A stretch of 64,000 bases of DNA, from assembly GCA_018398585.1 (NCBI GenBank), contig JAGTTD010000015.1, forward strand, positions 25,005,478 through 25,069,477, read 5' to 3'. Shown here piece after piece: positions 48,001 through 57,571 of the stretch (positions within the stretch are counted from its first letter, which is position 1; the number at the start of each line of letters is the position of its first letter). The DNA comes from Simmondsia chinensis (lineage: Eukaryota > Streptophyta > Magnoliopsida > Caryophyllales > Simmondsiaceae). A program made the position numbers and the translations under genes. The notes beneath the pieces are model-generated. The model saw only the letters and a program-made list of their open reading frames with translations, ran no database searches and was not told the DNA's origin.

Positions 48001-48659
48001 GAGAATGGCAAAGGTATCATGATCTGTTTGTATGTCGATGACATGCTGATATTTGGTACTGATTTGGAATAAGTAGAGAAAACTAAACAGTTTCTCTCGA
48101 TGAACTTTGCTATGAAAGACATAGGTGAGGCTGAGGTAATCCTCGGTATAAGGATTGTAAGGAATGGAGATAAGATTTCCTTGACACAGTCTCACTCCAT
48201 TGAAAATGTGTTGAATAGATTCAACTATGGTGCTTGTGCACCGGTGTCCACACCAATAGACCCTAGTGTAAAACTAGTACCGAATATGGGCACTCCTATA
48301 TCTCAGTTGGAGTATGCCCGAGTCATTGGATGTCTTATGTATGCCATGACTACCACTAGGCCTGATATAACCTATTATGTGGGAAAATAAGTAGATATAC
48401 TGGCAGTCCGAGTAAACTGCATTGGCATGCGGTGTATAGAGTATTGAAGTACCTTAAGAGTACCATGAGTTATGATATTTCTTATGTAGGGCATCCACCC
48501 ATTTTGAAAGGATACTCTAATACCAATTGGATCTCCGATGTGGACGATCATGCATCCACAAGCGAATGGGTATTTCTGCTTGGTGGGGGTGCGGTTTCTT
48601 GGGGTTTTAAGAAACAAACTTGTATATCTGATTCTGCAACGGCGACAGAGTTAGTGGTG

Positions 48660-48780
48660 GCCGTGGGCCGGGTTGGGCCTGGCCCCCTAAAGAACCGGGC
48701 TGGGCCGGGCCGGGCCCGAGGGCTTCCAGGGCCGGGACCGGGCCCGGGCCCGTTACAGTGCGGGCGGGCCGGGCCGGCAT
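48660..48780. repeat. GC-rich subterminal repeats, left end of hAT
   Basis: About 120 bases of repeated GGGCCGGGCC and GGGCCCG words, ending GGGCCGGCATTTTT. The right end has a matching block. In hAT elements such subterminal motifs bind the transposase. Confidence 0.85.
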
Positions 48781-49135
48781 TTTTAACTAAATTAAAAAAA
48801 ATTAAAAAATACATAGTCGTTTTGTACTAAAATTATTGTAATTCATTGATAAATAATATGAGATACAAATATATTTCTTTTCAAGTATACATGTTCAAAA
48901 AAAATAATACTAAATATAAATAATAAATAAAATACAATATACAACAAGTAATTATCAAAAAAAATCAGTAAATAAATAACATATCAAATACAAATACAAA
49001 GTTGGGGCCTAATATTTAAAAATATAAATTTATTTATCAAAAAATATAAAGTTTGACATATGGAGTGTGCGGTCATCTTTTGACGTAAATATTTGAAAGT
49101 AAATAATTAACATACAAAAGTCTTGAATCTTGATA

Positions 49136-51353
49136 TCAGTCATATCGGGGGGTTTCTACGCCATCATTTGACGTATCAGTTGTGCGGTCGTCTTCTTCAT
49201 CGCTCGATGAATCCATTTTCATTCTCTGTTGATCTCTTGCCTCAGCTAGCAGCCAATCCTTCAAGCACACGGACATCTCCAAGCTCGACGGCGATAGCTT
49301 CGCCCTCTTCGTTCCAAGCAACCTGCCACCAAGACTGAAAGCACACTCCGATGCTACTGAAGACACCGAACAACTTAGTATATCACGTGCCATGGTGGAA
49401 AGCACAGGATACTGGGTTTGGTTTGTGTTCTACCATTGTAACAAATCAAAATTCGAGTTGGCCGGCGGCCCGAAAATATGGACCATCGGTGTCCGCAAAT
49501 AATAATCTAACTCGTCACATGATGTGGGGGCTGCTGTGGGCGTAAATTGCTCCAACAATTTCCACGAATATGACATGTGTGAACTACTTCCACTAGATGT
49601 AGAAGATCCTACTGCAGCAGTACTAGGATTATTGGACGCTAATTGACGGGATTATTGAGAAAATAAACTATGCAAGTCGTTATCGACATCGGCAATGAAA
49701 GTGTCGATATTAAGAGAAGGATTCAAATACGTGAAAAAATGTTGGCAAAATAAGTTGAAACCTGAGCGTTTATAACGAGGGTCTAAAGTAGTTGCAAAGT
49801 AGTAAGTAAGAGGTAGTTCAGAAAAATATTTGGCAAGCTTTTCTTTCATTCCCGCAATCGATCCGAACAAAAAGGGGTTGGATTGATTACCCACCATCCA
49901 ATTTATAATATCAAGCAATATTGACATTGCTTGAGGCATGGTCGGATAGTAGCAAACCCGAAAAAAATGTTGTCGCGTCTTTAAACATGCTAAAAAATTT
50001 ACAAATTTCATCTATTGTCTCCCAATGTATACCGTCCAGGTTGTAATCGTGCCATTCTACACGATTTTCCTGGGCGAATTCCATAAGAGCGTCTTTGTAT
50101 GGTAGAATGCGCTTTAACATTACTACCTTAGATGACCACCTAGTCTTGGAGTCTAATTTAAATTGTTTATATTCTATGTTATGCAACCTACATACATTTT
50201 TAAATCTTTTTTTCCTAGCTACGGATACTTTAATTGATATTATTACAGATCATAAGGTGGCAAGGGATGCGTCTATAAGATCTAAACCATCCATTACCAT
50301 TAAATGCAAAATGTGACAGATGCAACGAATATGAAAACACTTCCCACCTAACACGGGTCTCATTTTCCTAATTAAATGTGCTACGGATGCAGTGTCATTG
50401 GAAGCACTGTCAAACGTAATACTGAAGATACGTTGTTCTATGCCCCAATCGCGGACTGCCGACATAATCGTACCCGTAATTACCTCGGCAGTATGGGGGC
50501 AATCTAAAGGCCCAAAATGAATTATTCTCTTCTGGATGATGAAGGATTCATCGGTCAAGTGTGCCGTTATGCACATATAAGGTTGGCCGGGTTTGGACGT
50601 CCATACGTCCGACGTCAACGAGAATATGCTCGTGTTCGTCGCAAAAAGTGTATGTATCCCAATTTTAAGATTGTGGTACAACCTAAAAGCGTCCCGCTTT
50701 ACGGTGTTCCGAGGAATCCTCACAATTGCGGGGTTCACATTTCGTTGGAGGTAGTCGACGAAATGTGGGTTTTCGCCGGTACTACAAGGCCTTTCACTCA
50801 AAATTATATATTTAGCTAGCCCCCTACGGTTGCTCTCCTGAGAGAACCTAAAATTAGCAAGTGCACCGGTCACTTGCTGTACTAAACGTTGTTGGCTCTT
50901 TTCCGGGAATTGCTCGGGGTGGCACCTAAGTATATATCTATTTAGTGTGCCTGTCCCACTGCCAGGTTGATGGCTAAAATTCTTAGGTGGGTCACATAAT
51001 TCACAGGTTGCTTTATTAGTTGTCTTATTAAGGGTAAAGTGCTTCCATACCCCACTAGTTGTACGCCTACTAGTCAAGGTACTAGTTTCAGGCTGGGCAT
51101 CTGTGGTGGAGGTGGGTTCCTCATCAGTTTGTGAGTCTCCAACCCCACCACTACCTGACTCATGATAATCTTGTGGTTGTGAAAAGTTATAATCTATGCT
51201 ATCATCAGGGTATTGGGGTGTTGGGTCTGGTTGTATAAAAGCTCGTTCTTCAGTATCAAGTAAGACAATTCTAGTCCTTTTTGGGATTCTGGGTGGCCGA
51301 GAAGAGCTAGAACTAGCACGACCGGCTCCAGATGATGAAGAGTTGTGTGCCAT
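49136..51353 (-). pseudogene. hAT transposase (RICESLEEPER-like), near-intact
   Basis: Start ATG at 51353 (MAHNSSSSGAGRASSSSS), then an acidic linker and a BED zinc finger (SGVWKHFTLNKTTNKATCEL, with CELC and HQPGSGTGTLNRYILRCH). The catalytic region includes FSLTSDVWTSKPGQPYMCIT and FSITFDSASNDTASVAHLI. An in-frame TGA at 50250-50252 follows DASLATL, and the same frame continues SVIISIKVSVARKKRFKNV. A frameshift lies near 49960. The rest (LPLTYYFATTLDPRYK) has one further stop at 49652 before the hAT C-terminal dimerisation domain (VLSTMARDILSCSVSSVASE, AFSLGGRLL). It ends at 49136. Only about three lesions in roughly 700 codons. Confidence 0.93.
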
Positions 51354-51679
51354 ATTAGTATAAATGATTATTATTTATAAAATGCAAGTAGTAATGCAAA
51401 TTAAATAACTAAAAATGCGAATAAAAAAAAATTACGATATTAAAATTACCGAAATGAAAGAACAATGAAATTCACACTTCAGCCAAATACTTTACGAACT
51501 TCGAACTTTAGAGCACAATTTTGCAATTAGCAAATTAGAGAAGATGGGAGATGATGAATGTACAGAGAGAGAAGAGAGAATTGAAGATTTTGTGAGAAAA
51601 TGAGTTGGGGAGGTTTAAGTATTTATAGGAAAAAAATATATAATTTTTTTTTTTTTTTTGTAGAAAAAGAGCCGTTGGC

Positions 51680-51854
51680 TCTTTTGGGCCGGGCCGGGCC
51701 CAGGCCCTAAAAGAAACAGGCCCGAGGCCCGGCCCGGGGGACCTCGGGCCTGTGCCCAGCCCGGCCAGCTACAGTGCCGTGCGGGCCGGGCCGGGCCATA
51801 AACGGGCCGGGCCGAGCCGGTTTCCGAGCCTAACCGGCCCGTTGGCCACCACTA
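51680..51854. repeat. GC-rich subterminal repeats, right end of hAT
   Basis: Dense GGGCCGGGCC and GGCCCGGCCC words, partner of the left block 48660-48780. The strongly GC-rich composition contrasts with the AT-rich body. Confidence 0.85.
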
Positions 51855-52757
51855 GGCAGAGTTCATAGCTCTTGCTTCTGAGGCTAAAGAAGTCGAGTGG
51901 TTAAAGGATCTCTTGTATGAGATTTGTTTGTGGTCAAAGCCGTTCTCACCGATATCTATCCATTGTGATAATCAGGCTACGCTATCGAAAGCGTACAATG
52001 AGGTGTACAATGGAAAGTCCAGACACATAGGTGTAAGACATAGTGTAGTGAGACAACTTATTCGAGAAGGTGTCATCACTGTGGATTTTGTGAGAACCAG
52101 TCAGAATCTAGCTAATCCATTTACAAAAGGCCTAGCTAGAGACTTGGTTATGAAGACTAGTGAAGGGATGGGGTTGAAACCTGTAATTGTTAGCCCATGA
52201 TAGGCCCTCAAATCGACACCAGGTATGACGTCAGGTCTCAGGTTCAATGAGTGAGACTTATCATCCATGTGATTGCAAGCACTAAAAGAAAAATTTTCCA
52301 TCCCGTGTGAAAAGTGCTTGGTTATCTGCGTCAGAGAATCAATGAAGATGAGCTTATGCTCTTAATGGACCCGATTTTATATTATTACTGAATGTTGAGT
52401 TGCAGGGACATGATCAATGAGGTTCACCTTAGTGAGTGTGAAGTTTGGCAGCTTCAAGGGGTGATTTTTGACAAAGGATTTGGCCTTGAAACACTCGCGA
52501 AGGGTACAAGACACAAGGCTTCATATGTGTCGATCTGGGAGTTGTAAGGTGTGTACGGGGAGTACGCCTTGTGCGTGATTATATAGTCGGTTAGTCAAAT
52601 GGGTTGTATGGTTCAAAGCTTGGTCTACCATTTTCGATCCGATTACCTGTAATAGTCTTTTCACTAGCCGGGGGTCCAAACGAGAGACACCCTCTTTGAT
52701 GCACAATAAGGCATCCTTTAATTTAGAGATGTTGTTTGTGAGAATGACTATATTTTG

Positions 52758-52772
52758 AAAATGGTGGGGGAG
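52758..52772 (+). promoter_or_regulatory. Copia-2 polypurine tract
   Basis: AAAATGGTGGGGGAG immediately precedes the 3' LTR start TGTTGATG, as expected for the plus-strand primer. Confidence 0.85.
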
Positions 52773-53395
52773 TGTTGATGTATTTTCAAAATAAGAATTA
52801 TTAATGAAGTGTTTGAGATTTATCCCGATGTTAGTTAAAGTGTTTTTTACTTGTATGGGATGTGCGTCGACACACAGGGCACGTGTGTCGACACACAATC
52901 TTACAGAACGAAAATGTAGAGTTGTGTGTCGACACACAGAGCCTGTGTGTCGACACACAATTTTACAGAAACACACGAAACAGAGCTATGTGTCGACACA
53001 CTGGCCCAGTTTTTGGCAGTTTTGGTTCACGACTTTTCCCGGTTTTTAGCACCTTTTTTTGGGGTGTTTCTTGAGGCGGCTCTCTTCATTATTTTCACAT
53101 AAATACTCCCCTTTCATTAGATTTAAAAGGAACTTGAATCAATTGAAAACATAAGAGATAATATTGTAAGAACTTGTGATTAATGTGTTGAAAGTTCTTG
53201 AGCAAAAACATCATTCTCATTCATCTCTTTTGTCTCTCCCTTTACACACTTTCACTTCATCGTTTGGTTGTCGTTGTATCCCCGAGACTATTTCCTACGT
53301 TGAAATAAGTCTTAAGGAAAGTGACTACATGGCCTCGACATCTGAGATCTCTAGGATACCCGTTCTTTCGAGTTTTGTAAGAGTTTACCCCAACA
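52773..53395 (+). repeat. Copia-2 3' LTR
   Basis: A 623-bp LTR that aligns with the 5' LTR end to end with scattered substitutions. Its palindrome array (52861-53003) has five units, mostly closer to TGTGTCGACACACA than those in the 5' LTR. TSD CTTTC follows. Confidence 0.94.
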
Positions 53396-54346
53396 CTTTC
53401 CAGCTCTCTCTCCCCCTCTCTCTATACGCTCTAGACGATCTACTTTCTCTTTATGTTTGCATCGTGTCTTATGTACGATCTTCCCCTCACATGCTTCTTT
53501 ACTCTTACCTTTTGCTCTAGCCGATACGCTCCCATGCATACATGCTTAAATGTTTATTTGCTTGTATGCATACATAATTATATGCCTACATAATTATATG
53601 CCTACATGCATATATGGCTCGCCAGATCTCTATGCTTTACATGCTTCACCCGCTTTTCATTCAGGCTCCTCATGACTTTCATAACTATCATCAATTATCA
53701 TCCATCAGGTTGGGGGTCCTCGGGAACAGTGTCTCAGGAGGGTCTTACTTTGATGGGATAAGGCTGCGTACATCCTTCTCCTCCCAGACCCTGCGCAAGT
53801 GGGAGCTCTTGAGGCACTGGGACTGATTTTGTTGTTGATACAACTTTAAAGAAAATCAAGGGAGTTGTTATTGCTATAATACAAATTAATACTGTGATTT
53901 ATAATGCCTTAAAAACAATAATTTTACTCTTAAAATAACACTTTTACTCTAATAATAATATTACTCAAAATATTTTTTTTGGAAGAAATATATATATAGG
54001 GTTATTTACATTTAGTACCCCGATGTTTTTGAAAATAATAAAAAGGATCTTCATCTTTTTGAATTATTAAAAAGGCCCCTAAGTTTTTGTCGTATTAAGA
54101 AAAATGCCCCTAACTTTTTGTCACATTAATAACAAGGCTTCTGTCTGACATAATGATGCCATTTTTACTCGACATAGCGGATGTGACGGCTGTATTTTTA
54201 TTAATGCTACAATAAAATGACAAAAATATCCTTTAATAACCATATTTTGAAATAAATTAAGCGAAAATAGATAGCTTCTACATAACACGATATCTCGAAT
54301 TTTGTGCTTATAAAGTAATAATAAGGGTGTTGAAGCATATTATTGG

Positions 54347-54414
54347 GAAATTCCTAGACCCTGCTTTTGCAGAAGCCCGTGAGGCACTGGGAATGTTGTT
54401 GTTGTTGTTGTTGT
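54347..54414 (+). mobile_element. 68-bp RTE LINE 3' tail with perfect TSD
   Basis: Contains only TTCCTAGACCCTGCTTTTGC, the GAGGCACTGGGAATG end and a TTG repeat, i.e. the last part of the RTE family. Flanked by a perfect 17-base TSD TTGAAGCATATTATTGG (54330-54346 and 54415-54431). Confirms target-primed insertion of an extremely truncated copy. Confidence 0.93.
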
Positions 54415-54440
54415 TTGAAGCATATTATTGGTCATTTTAT

Positions 54441-54500
54441 TTTTTTTCAATAATTATCGGCAGAGCCGAAGTACATACTGGGTCTCGCTGTGACAAGACC
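54441..54500 (-). mobile_element. 60-bp A-tailed retro-fragment (SINE or mRNA origin unknown)
   Basis: On the minus strand it reads GGTCTTGTCACAGCGAGACC to GATAATTATTGAAAAAAA, so it is A-tailed. A perfect 15-base TSD TATTGGTCATTTTAT (54426-54440 and 54501-54515) flanks it and overlaps the TSD of the LINE tail next door. The source sequence is not recognised. Confidence 0.65.
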
Positions 54501-54694
54501 TATTGGTCATTTTATTATAGCATTAATAAAAAATAATTGCCATGTTAGCTCTGTTGATGGAAAATGATGTCATCACGCTTGAGAGGGACTTTTTTATTGA
54601 TACGACAAAAACTTAGGGGCCTTTTTAATAATTCAAAAAGGTCAAGGTTCCTTTTATATTTCCAAAAACGTCGGGGTACTTAAATGTAAATAAC

Positions 54695-54698
54695 TATA

Positions 54699-54746
<48 letters not shown>
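54695..54746. repeat. (TA)n microsatellite
   Basis: About 52 bases of TA repeat, continuing the TA target into which the foldback element inserted. Confidence 0.9.
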
Positions 54747-54756
<10 letters not shown>

Positions 54757-55291
54757 CACTAATGCAACCATGGATATCAAATTTTATATTTTTTATTTTT
54801 TTTATCAACTACATCAAATTTGTTAGTAGTCACATTTATTTACTGCAATATAACCGACAATTTTTTTTTTCTAAATTAACAAATTAAATATGATTCTGAT
54901 AAAAAAAAAAAAATGATTGATTACTCCAGTATGATAGTATTTTATTGCAAATAGCAATTACATGAATAATTGTGTAAAAAGTGAGATCAATATATATAAT
55001 AGGTATCTTAGGCTTGCAAATTTTTTTCTTAGGTACTACAAAGGTTTAAAATTTTTTCAATTAGGTACAGTTTTTTCTAAAATTTTATAGAGTTCTGTTG
55101 AAAACTATTAAAGTGGAAACATATAACCATCTTTAGAGAAGAGAGGGATGCGTGTGAGAAGTTTTCGCCGTAGTGAGGCCGCGTGTGTGACAGCGTGGCT
55201 CATCCTATGCTGTTGTGCTTCGATTCTGATATCTCAATGGGCCTCTGAGCGGCCTACCACTGTTTGAATAATTTGAAGAAATATACAAATT
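54747..55291. other. Intergenic region, no gene recognised
   Basis: AT-rich with T and A runs. Text near 55010-55100 (TTAGGTACTACAAAGG, TTAGGTACAG) recalls foldback-element ends but has no partner arm that I can find. Confidence 0.45.
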
Positions 55292-55712
55292 TGTTAGGAA
55301 AATAAAACAACAAGTATCAATTATAGTCACTGGTTTCAAGATACGTAGTGAACCATTTTTCTTAAGACTTATTTCTTGAATACTGACATAATCTAAGAGA
55401 TACAATGAAACCCACCAACAGAGTGAGAATAAGAGTGTAGAAAGAGAAAGATGACGATACTTTTTATGAGAGAAAGAGATAATGATTTTAACTTAGTACT
55501 TTGCAAATGCCAAAGGGGGGCTTTATACAGAGAGCAATGCGTCTGTTGTGAAGAGACACATCCATAAACATATTAAACATATGTTATTAGTGAAAACCAC
55601 ATGTTTAAAAACCAAGAACACATGTTAAAATACCAAGGGTCACATCCCTCCCAAATAAATAATTTCCAAAAAACAGAAACTAACTCGCCAAAATAACGGC
55701 CTCAACTACTCT

Positions 55713-55795
55713 ATGTGTCGACCTATAGAAGTTGTGTGTCGACACACAGATCCAAAACTTGGGTTATGTAAGTCTGTGTGTCGGCACACTACCCC
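55713..55795. promoter_or_regulatory. TGTGTCGACACACA-type palindromes in the Copia-3 LTR
   Basis: Three units: TGTGTCGACCTATA, TGTGTCGACACACA and TGTGTCGGCACACT. They are upstream, in minus-strand orientation, of the putative TATAAAG near 55535, the same arrangement as in Copia-2. Confidence 0.55.
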
Positions 55796-55840
55796 GCCAC
55801 AGCGTTTCTGCATATTTAAACCAAAATATATAATAAGTAA

Positions 55841-57333
55841 TGTAATGCCCAGCCTAATTAAATTAGATTCGGTATTACAATTTATGAAACTCAGGATATT
55901 TAAATTAAATTAGACTCGATAGTATAATATGTGAAATTTAGGGTAAAGATGGCTATTTTTTTTCGATTAGGTTATAAAATAAAAATAAATAAACAAATAT
56001 CTTTACAAAATAACCAGGAAAAGGGAAAAAAAAAAGTACAACCCCCACACTTTCCTCTTTTTTCTCTCTCCCGTACACCACCCCCCCCCCTCCCCAACCA
56101 TCTCTCACCCTCACCGGCTCTCTCTCACCCTCCCCACCGTCTCCCTCTCACTCACCTCCCTCTCTCACTACCGTCCCTCTCTCACTATCGTCACCCTCCC
56201 TCTACCGCCTCCCTCTCCCTGCCGCCCTCTCTCCTTACTGTGTGTCTCTCTCACCACCTCTCGGTGCTGCCTCCAATCTCACGGTACCACACACACTGTC
56301 GACCCCAACTCGACCACGGTACCTCCTCCCACCACCACGGTACCGCCTCCCACCACTGTACCGCTTGACCTCCCAGGGTCTATAAATACCCGAACCCTCA
56401 ACCTCTCAACCTCACACCTCTCACCCCAGAACTCTCTCTCTCTCCTCTCGGTTCTCTCCCTATCACTCACGAAAGAAATATGTGAATTTTGAAAGAATTT
56501 GTATTTGCGATTATACGAAAGAAATTGTTGTGAACCTGTGATTTGAGTTGAAAGGTTTTGTGGGAAGAGCTTACAGATAACTACGTTGATCCTCCGGGGT
56601 CTGTCGACGATGTGAAATGTGAAATACGAAATGTGAAAAGTCGATCTGTGACCCTGTCGCGGGAATAATAACGGCACATAGATCTATGTTCGATCCTATT
56701 GGATTTGTCGACTTAGAACTGGTTCGAATATGTGAAATGTGAACGTCGATCTGTGACCTTGTCACAGGAATAATACCGGCCGTAGTATTCGATGCGTCCA
56801 TAAGTTTTACCTAAAAAGCTCTTGTAAATAAGTTAATGATTTGTGCTACTTTAACGGGATTTTTGAAATAAATTGATTTTTTCGATTTTTAGTTGGAATT
56901 TATCTATTTTAATAACATGCCTGATCCGGGTAGGGAGTGTGTTATACTTACTGAGCTTGTTGTTTGCTCACCCAATTCGTTTATTTTTTTTTCCAGATTA
57001 GTAACTCATGACAAGTTCATGAAGGAAGAAAAGATGGAGCAGTTTTCTCGGGAATTAGTTTATTTTGCGTAGTTGAATGATATATGAATTTTGTTGTAGC
57101 ATATTAGAACTATCTAGGGTATTGTAATTTTAAGCTTACTCACTATTAGTATTAAAATGTTAAGTTTGATGTATTTGGGATTATGTTTTATATAAGAACG
57201 GTTTATATGATTTTGAGGAGTTTTTGATTGGAAATATTCGGGTTTCGTACTATAATAAGGGGATTCATTATAGTACGGCCATGTAGCGCCCTTTAACTTA
57301 AGCTATTCGTTATTAACGTCTGGGGGCGTTACA
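55841..57333 (+). repeat. Gypsy-2 5' LTR (internally deleted)
   Basis: 1,493 bases. Compared with the 3' LTR it lacks about 500 bases at the point CTCA/CGAAAGAAATATGTG (near 56470). It contains CT-rich tracts, a TATA box, and two copies of a module with CTGTGACC(C/T)TGTC..GGAATAAT (56645 and 56752). Confidence 0.95.
56381..56388 (+). promoter_or_regulatory. Gypsy-2 5' LTR TATA box
   Basis: TATAAATA within GGGTCTATAAATACCCGAAC, followed by a CAACCTC-rich leader. The same box is at 62394-62401 in the 3' LTR. Confidence 0.75.
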
Positions 57334-57338
57334 TAAAG

Positions 57339-57350
57339 TGGTATCAGAGC
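57339..57350 (+). promoter_or_regulatory. Gypsy-2 primer binding site (initiator Met tRNA)
   Basis: TGGTATCAGAGC, a perfect complement to the 3' end of plant initiator tRNA-Met, five bases after the LTR. Confidence 0.96.
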
Positions 57351-57571
57351 CCGGTTATTGACACATTTAAGTGTTAAGTGAGAGCCTTAGGTTATGAACC
57401 TTGAGAAAATTTAACTAATAAGATAAGGACTTGGTATATTAATTATTAAGGAACAAAGTTTTCAGTGCTGAGGAAATATAGTTGACTATTTGAATTAGTA
57501 ACTTCAACTATATTGGAGTTTAGAAGTTGTTTAACAACGTGGGTTCTTATGTAATGTGAATAAAGGTGAAG

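Larger units (their letters stand above)
48652..51854 (-). mobile_element. hAT DNA transposon inside the Copia-2 RNase H region
   Basis: A 3,203-bp element with perfect 11-base TIRs TAGTGGTGGCC ... GGCCACCACTA and 8-base TSDs GACAGAGT (48644-48651) and GGCAGAGT (51855-51862), differing at one base. Both subterminal regions are packed with GGGCCGGGCC-type words. It encodes an almost complete RICESLEEPER-like (hAT, BED-finger) transposase on the minus strand. It is the youngest layer of the 44-54 kb nest. Confidence 0.96.
45073..52200 (+). pseudogene. Copia-2 gag-pol polyprotein, broken by stops and by the hAT insertion
   Basis: Starts MASSLREMTVNFVKLDHFDG at 45073 (gag, UBN2 type). Zinc knuckle CWECQKPGHLRRDC (near 45812) is intact, though out of frame with its neighbours. 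Protease WWIDSGTTKHAS (near 45960) keeps DSG. Integrase (46373-47362) shows HSDLCDF, RSDRGGEYYD and QNGVAERKN, so D, D and E are present. RT covers 47378-48390, with YVDDMLIF intact and a stop a few residues later. RNase H runs from YSNTNWISDVDDHASTSE to SATATE, is cut by the hAT at 48652, and resumes at FIALASEAKEVEWLKDLLYE (51862) to end ..KPVIVSP at 52200. About eight stops and a few frameshifts. Confidence 0.93.
44412..53395 (+). mobile_element. Copia-2: Ty1/copia LTR retrotransposon, split by a hAT
   Basis: LTRs 44412-45033 and 52773-53395 begin TGTTGAT and end CCTAACA/CCCAACA. The 5-base TSD CTTTC (44407-44411 and 53396-53400) is perfect. Without the hAT the element is about 5.8 kb. It has copia domain order on the + strand and a polypurine tract before the 3' LTR. 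I do not see the common initiator-Met primer site after the 5' LTR, so it may use another tRNA. Confidence 0.96.
44373..53835 (+). mobile_element. RTE-derived element E, split by Copia-2
   Basis: Before the Copia-2 insertion this element was 44373-44411 joined to 53401-53835, about 474 bases. It starts with a CT run, continues through pyrimidine-rich and TGCTTGTATGC-rich sequence, and ends with the RTE 3' motif (GGTTGGGGGTCCTCGG near 53709, CCCAGACCCTGC, GGCACTGGGACTG) and a TTTTGTTGT tail. A perfect 12-base TSD TGATACAACTTT flanks the whole (44361-44372 and 53836-53847). There is no RT or endonuclease. It may be a 5'-truncated LINE, or a short non-autonomous derivative keeping both LINE ends. 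Confidence 0.85.
53999..54694. mobile_element. Second foldback Mutator-like element, carrying two small insertions
   Basis: Left arm GGGTTATTTACATTTAGTAC, right arm (complement) AGTTATTTACATTTAAGTAC, with pairing that continues through CCCCGA(T/C)GTTTTTG and the AAAAAGGCCCCTAAGTTTTT words. It sits in a TA repeat, so the TSD (TATATATA-like) cannot be fixed exactly. No coding capacity. It contains the LINE tail 54347-54414 and the A-tailed fragment 54441-54500. Confidence 0.75.

Noticed and set aside
44501..53003. CRISPR-like reading of the regularly spaced TGTGTCGACACACA units
   Set aside because: Eukaryotic LTR context, irregular short spacers, and the same array in both LTRs; these are promoter-region palindromes.
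56031..56368. Pro/Ser/His-rich frame in the Gypsy-2 5' LTR
   Set aside because: Comes from CT-rich LTR sequence; not maintained as a frame in the 3' LTR.
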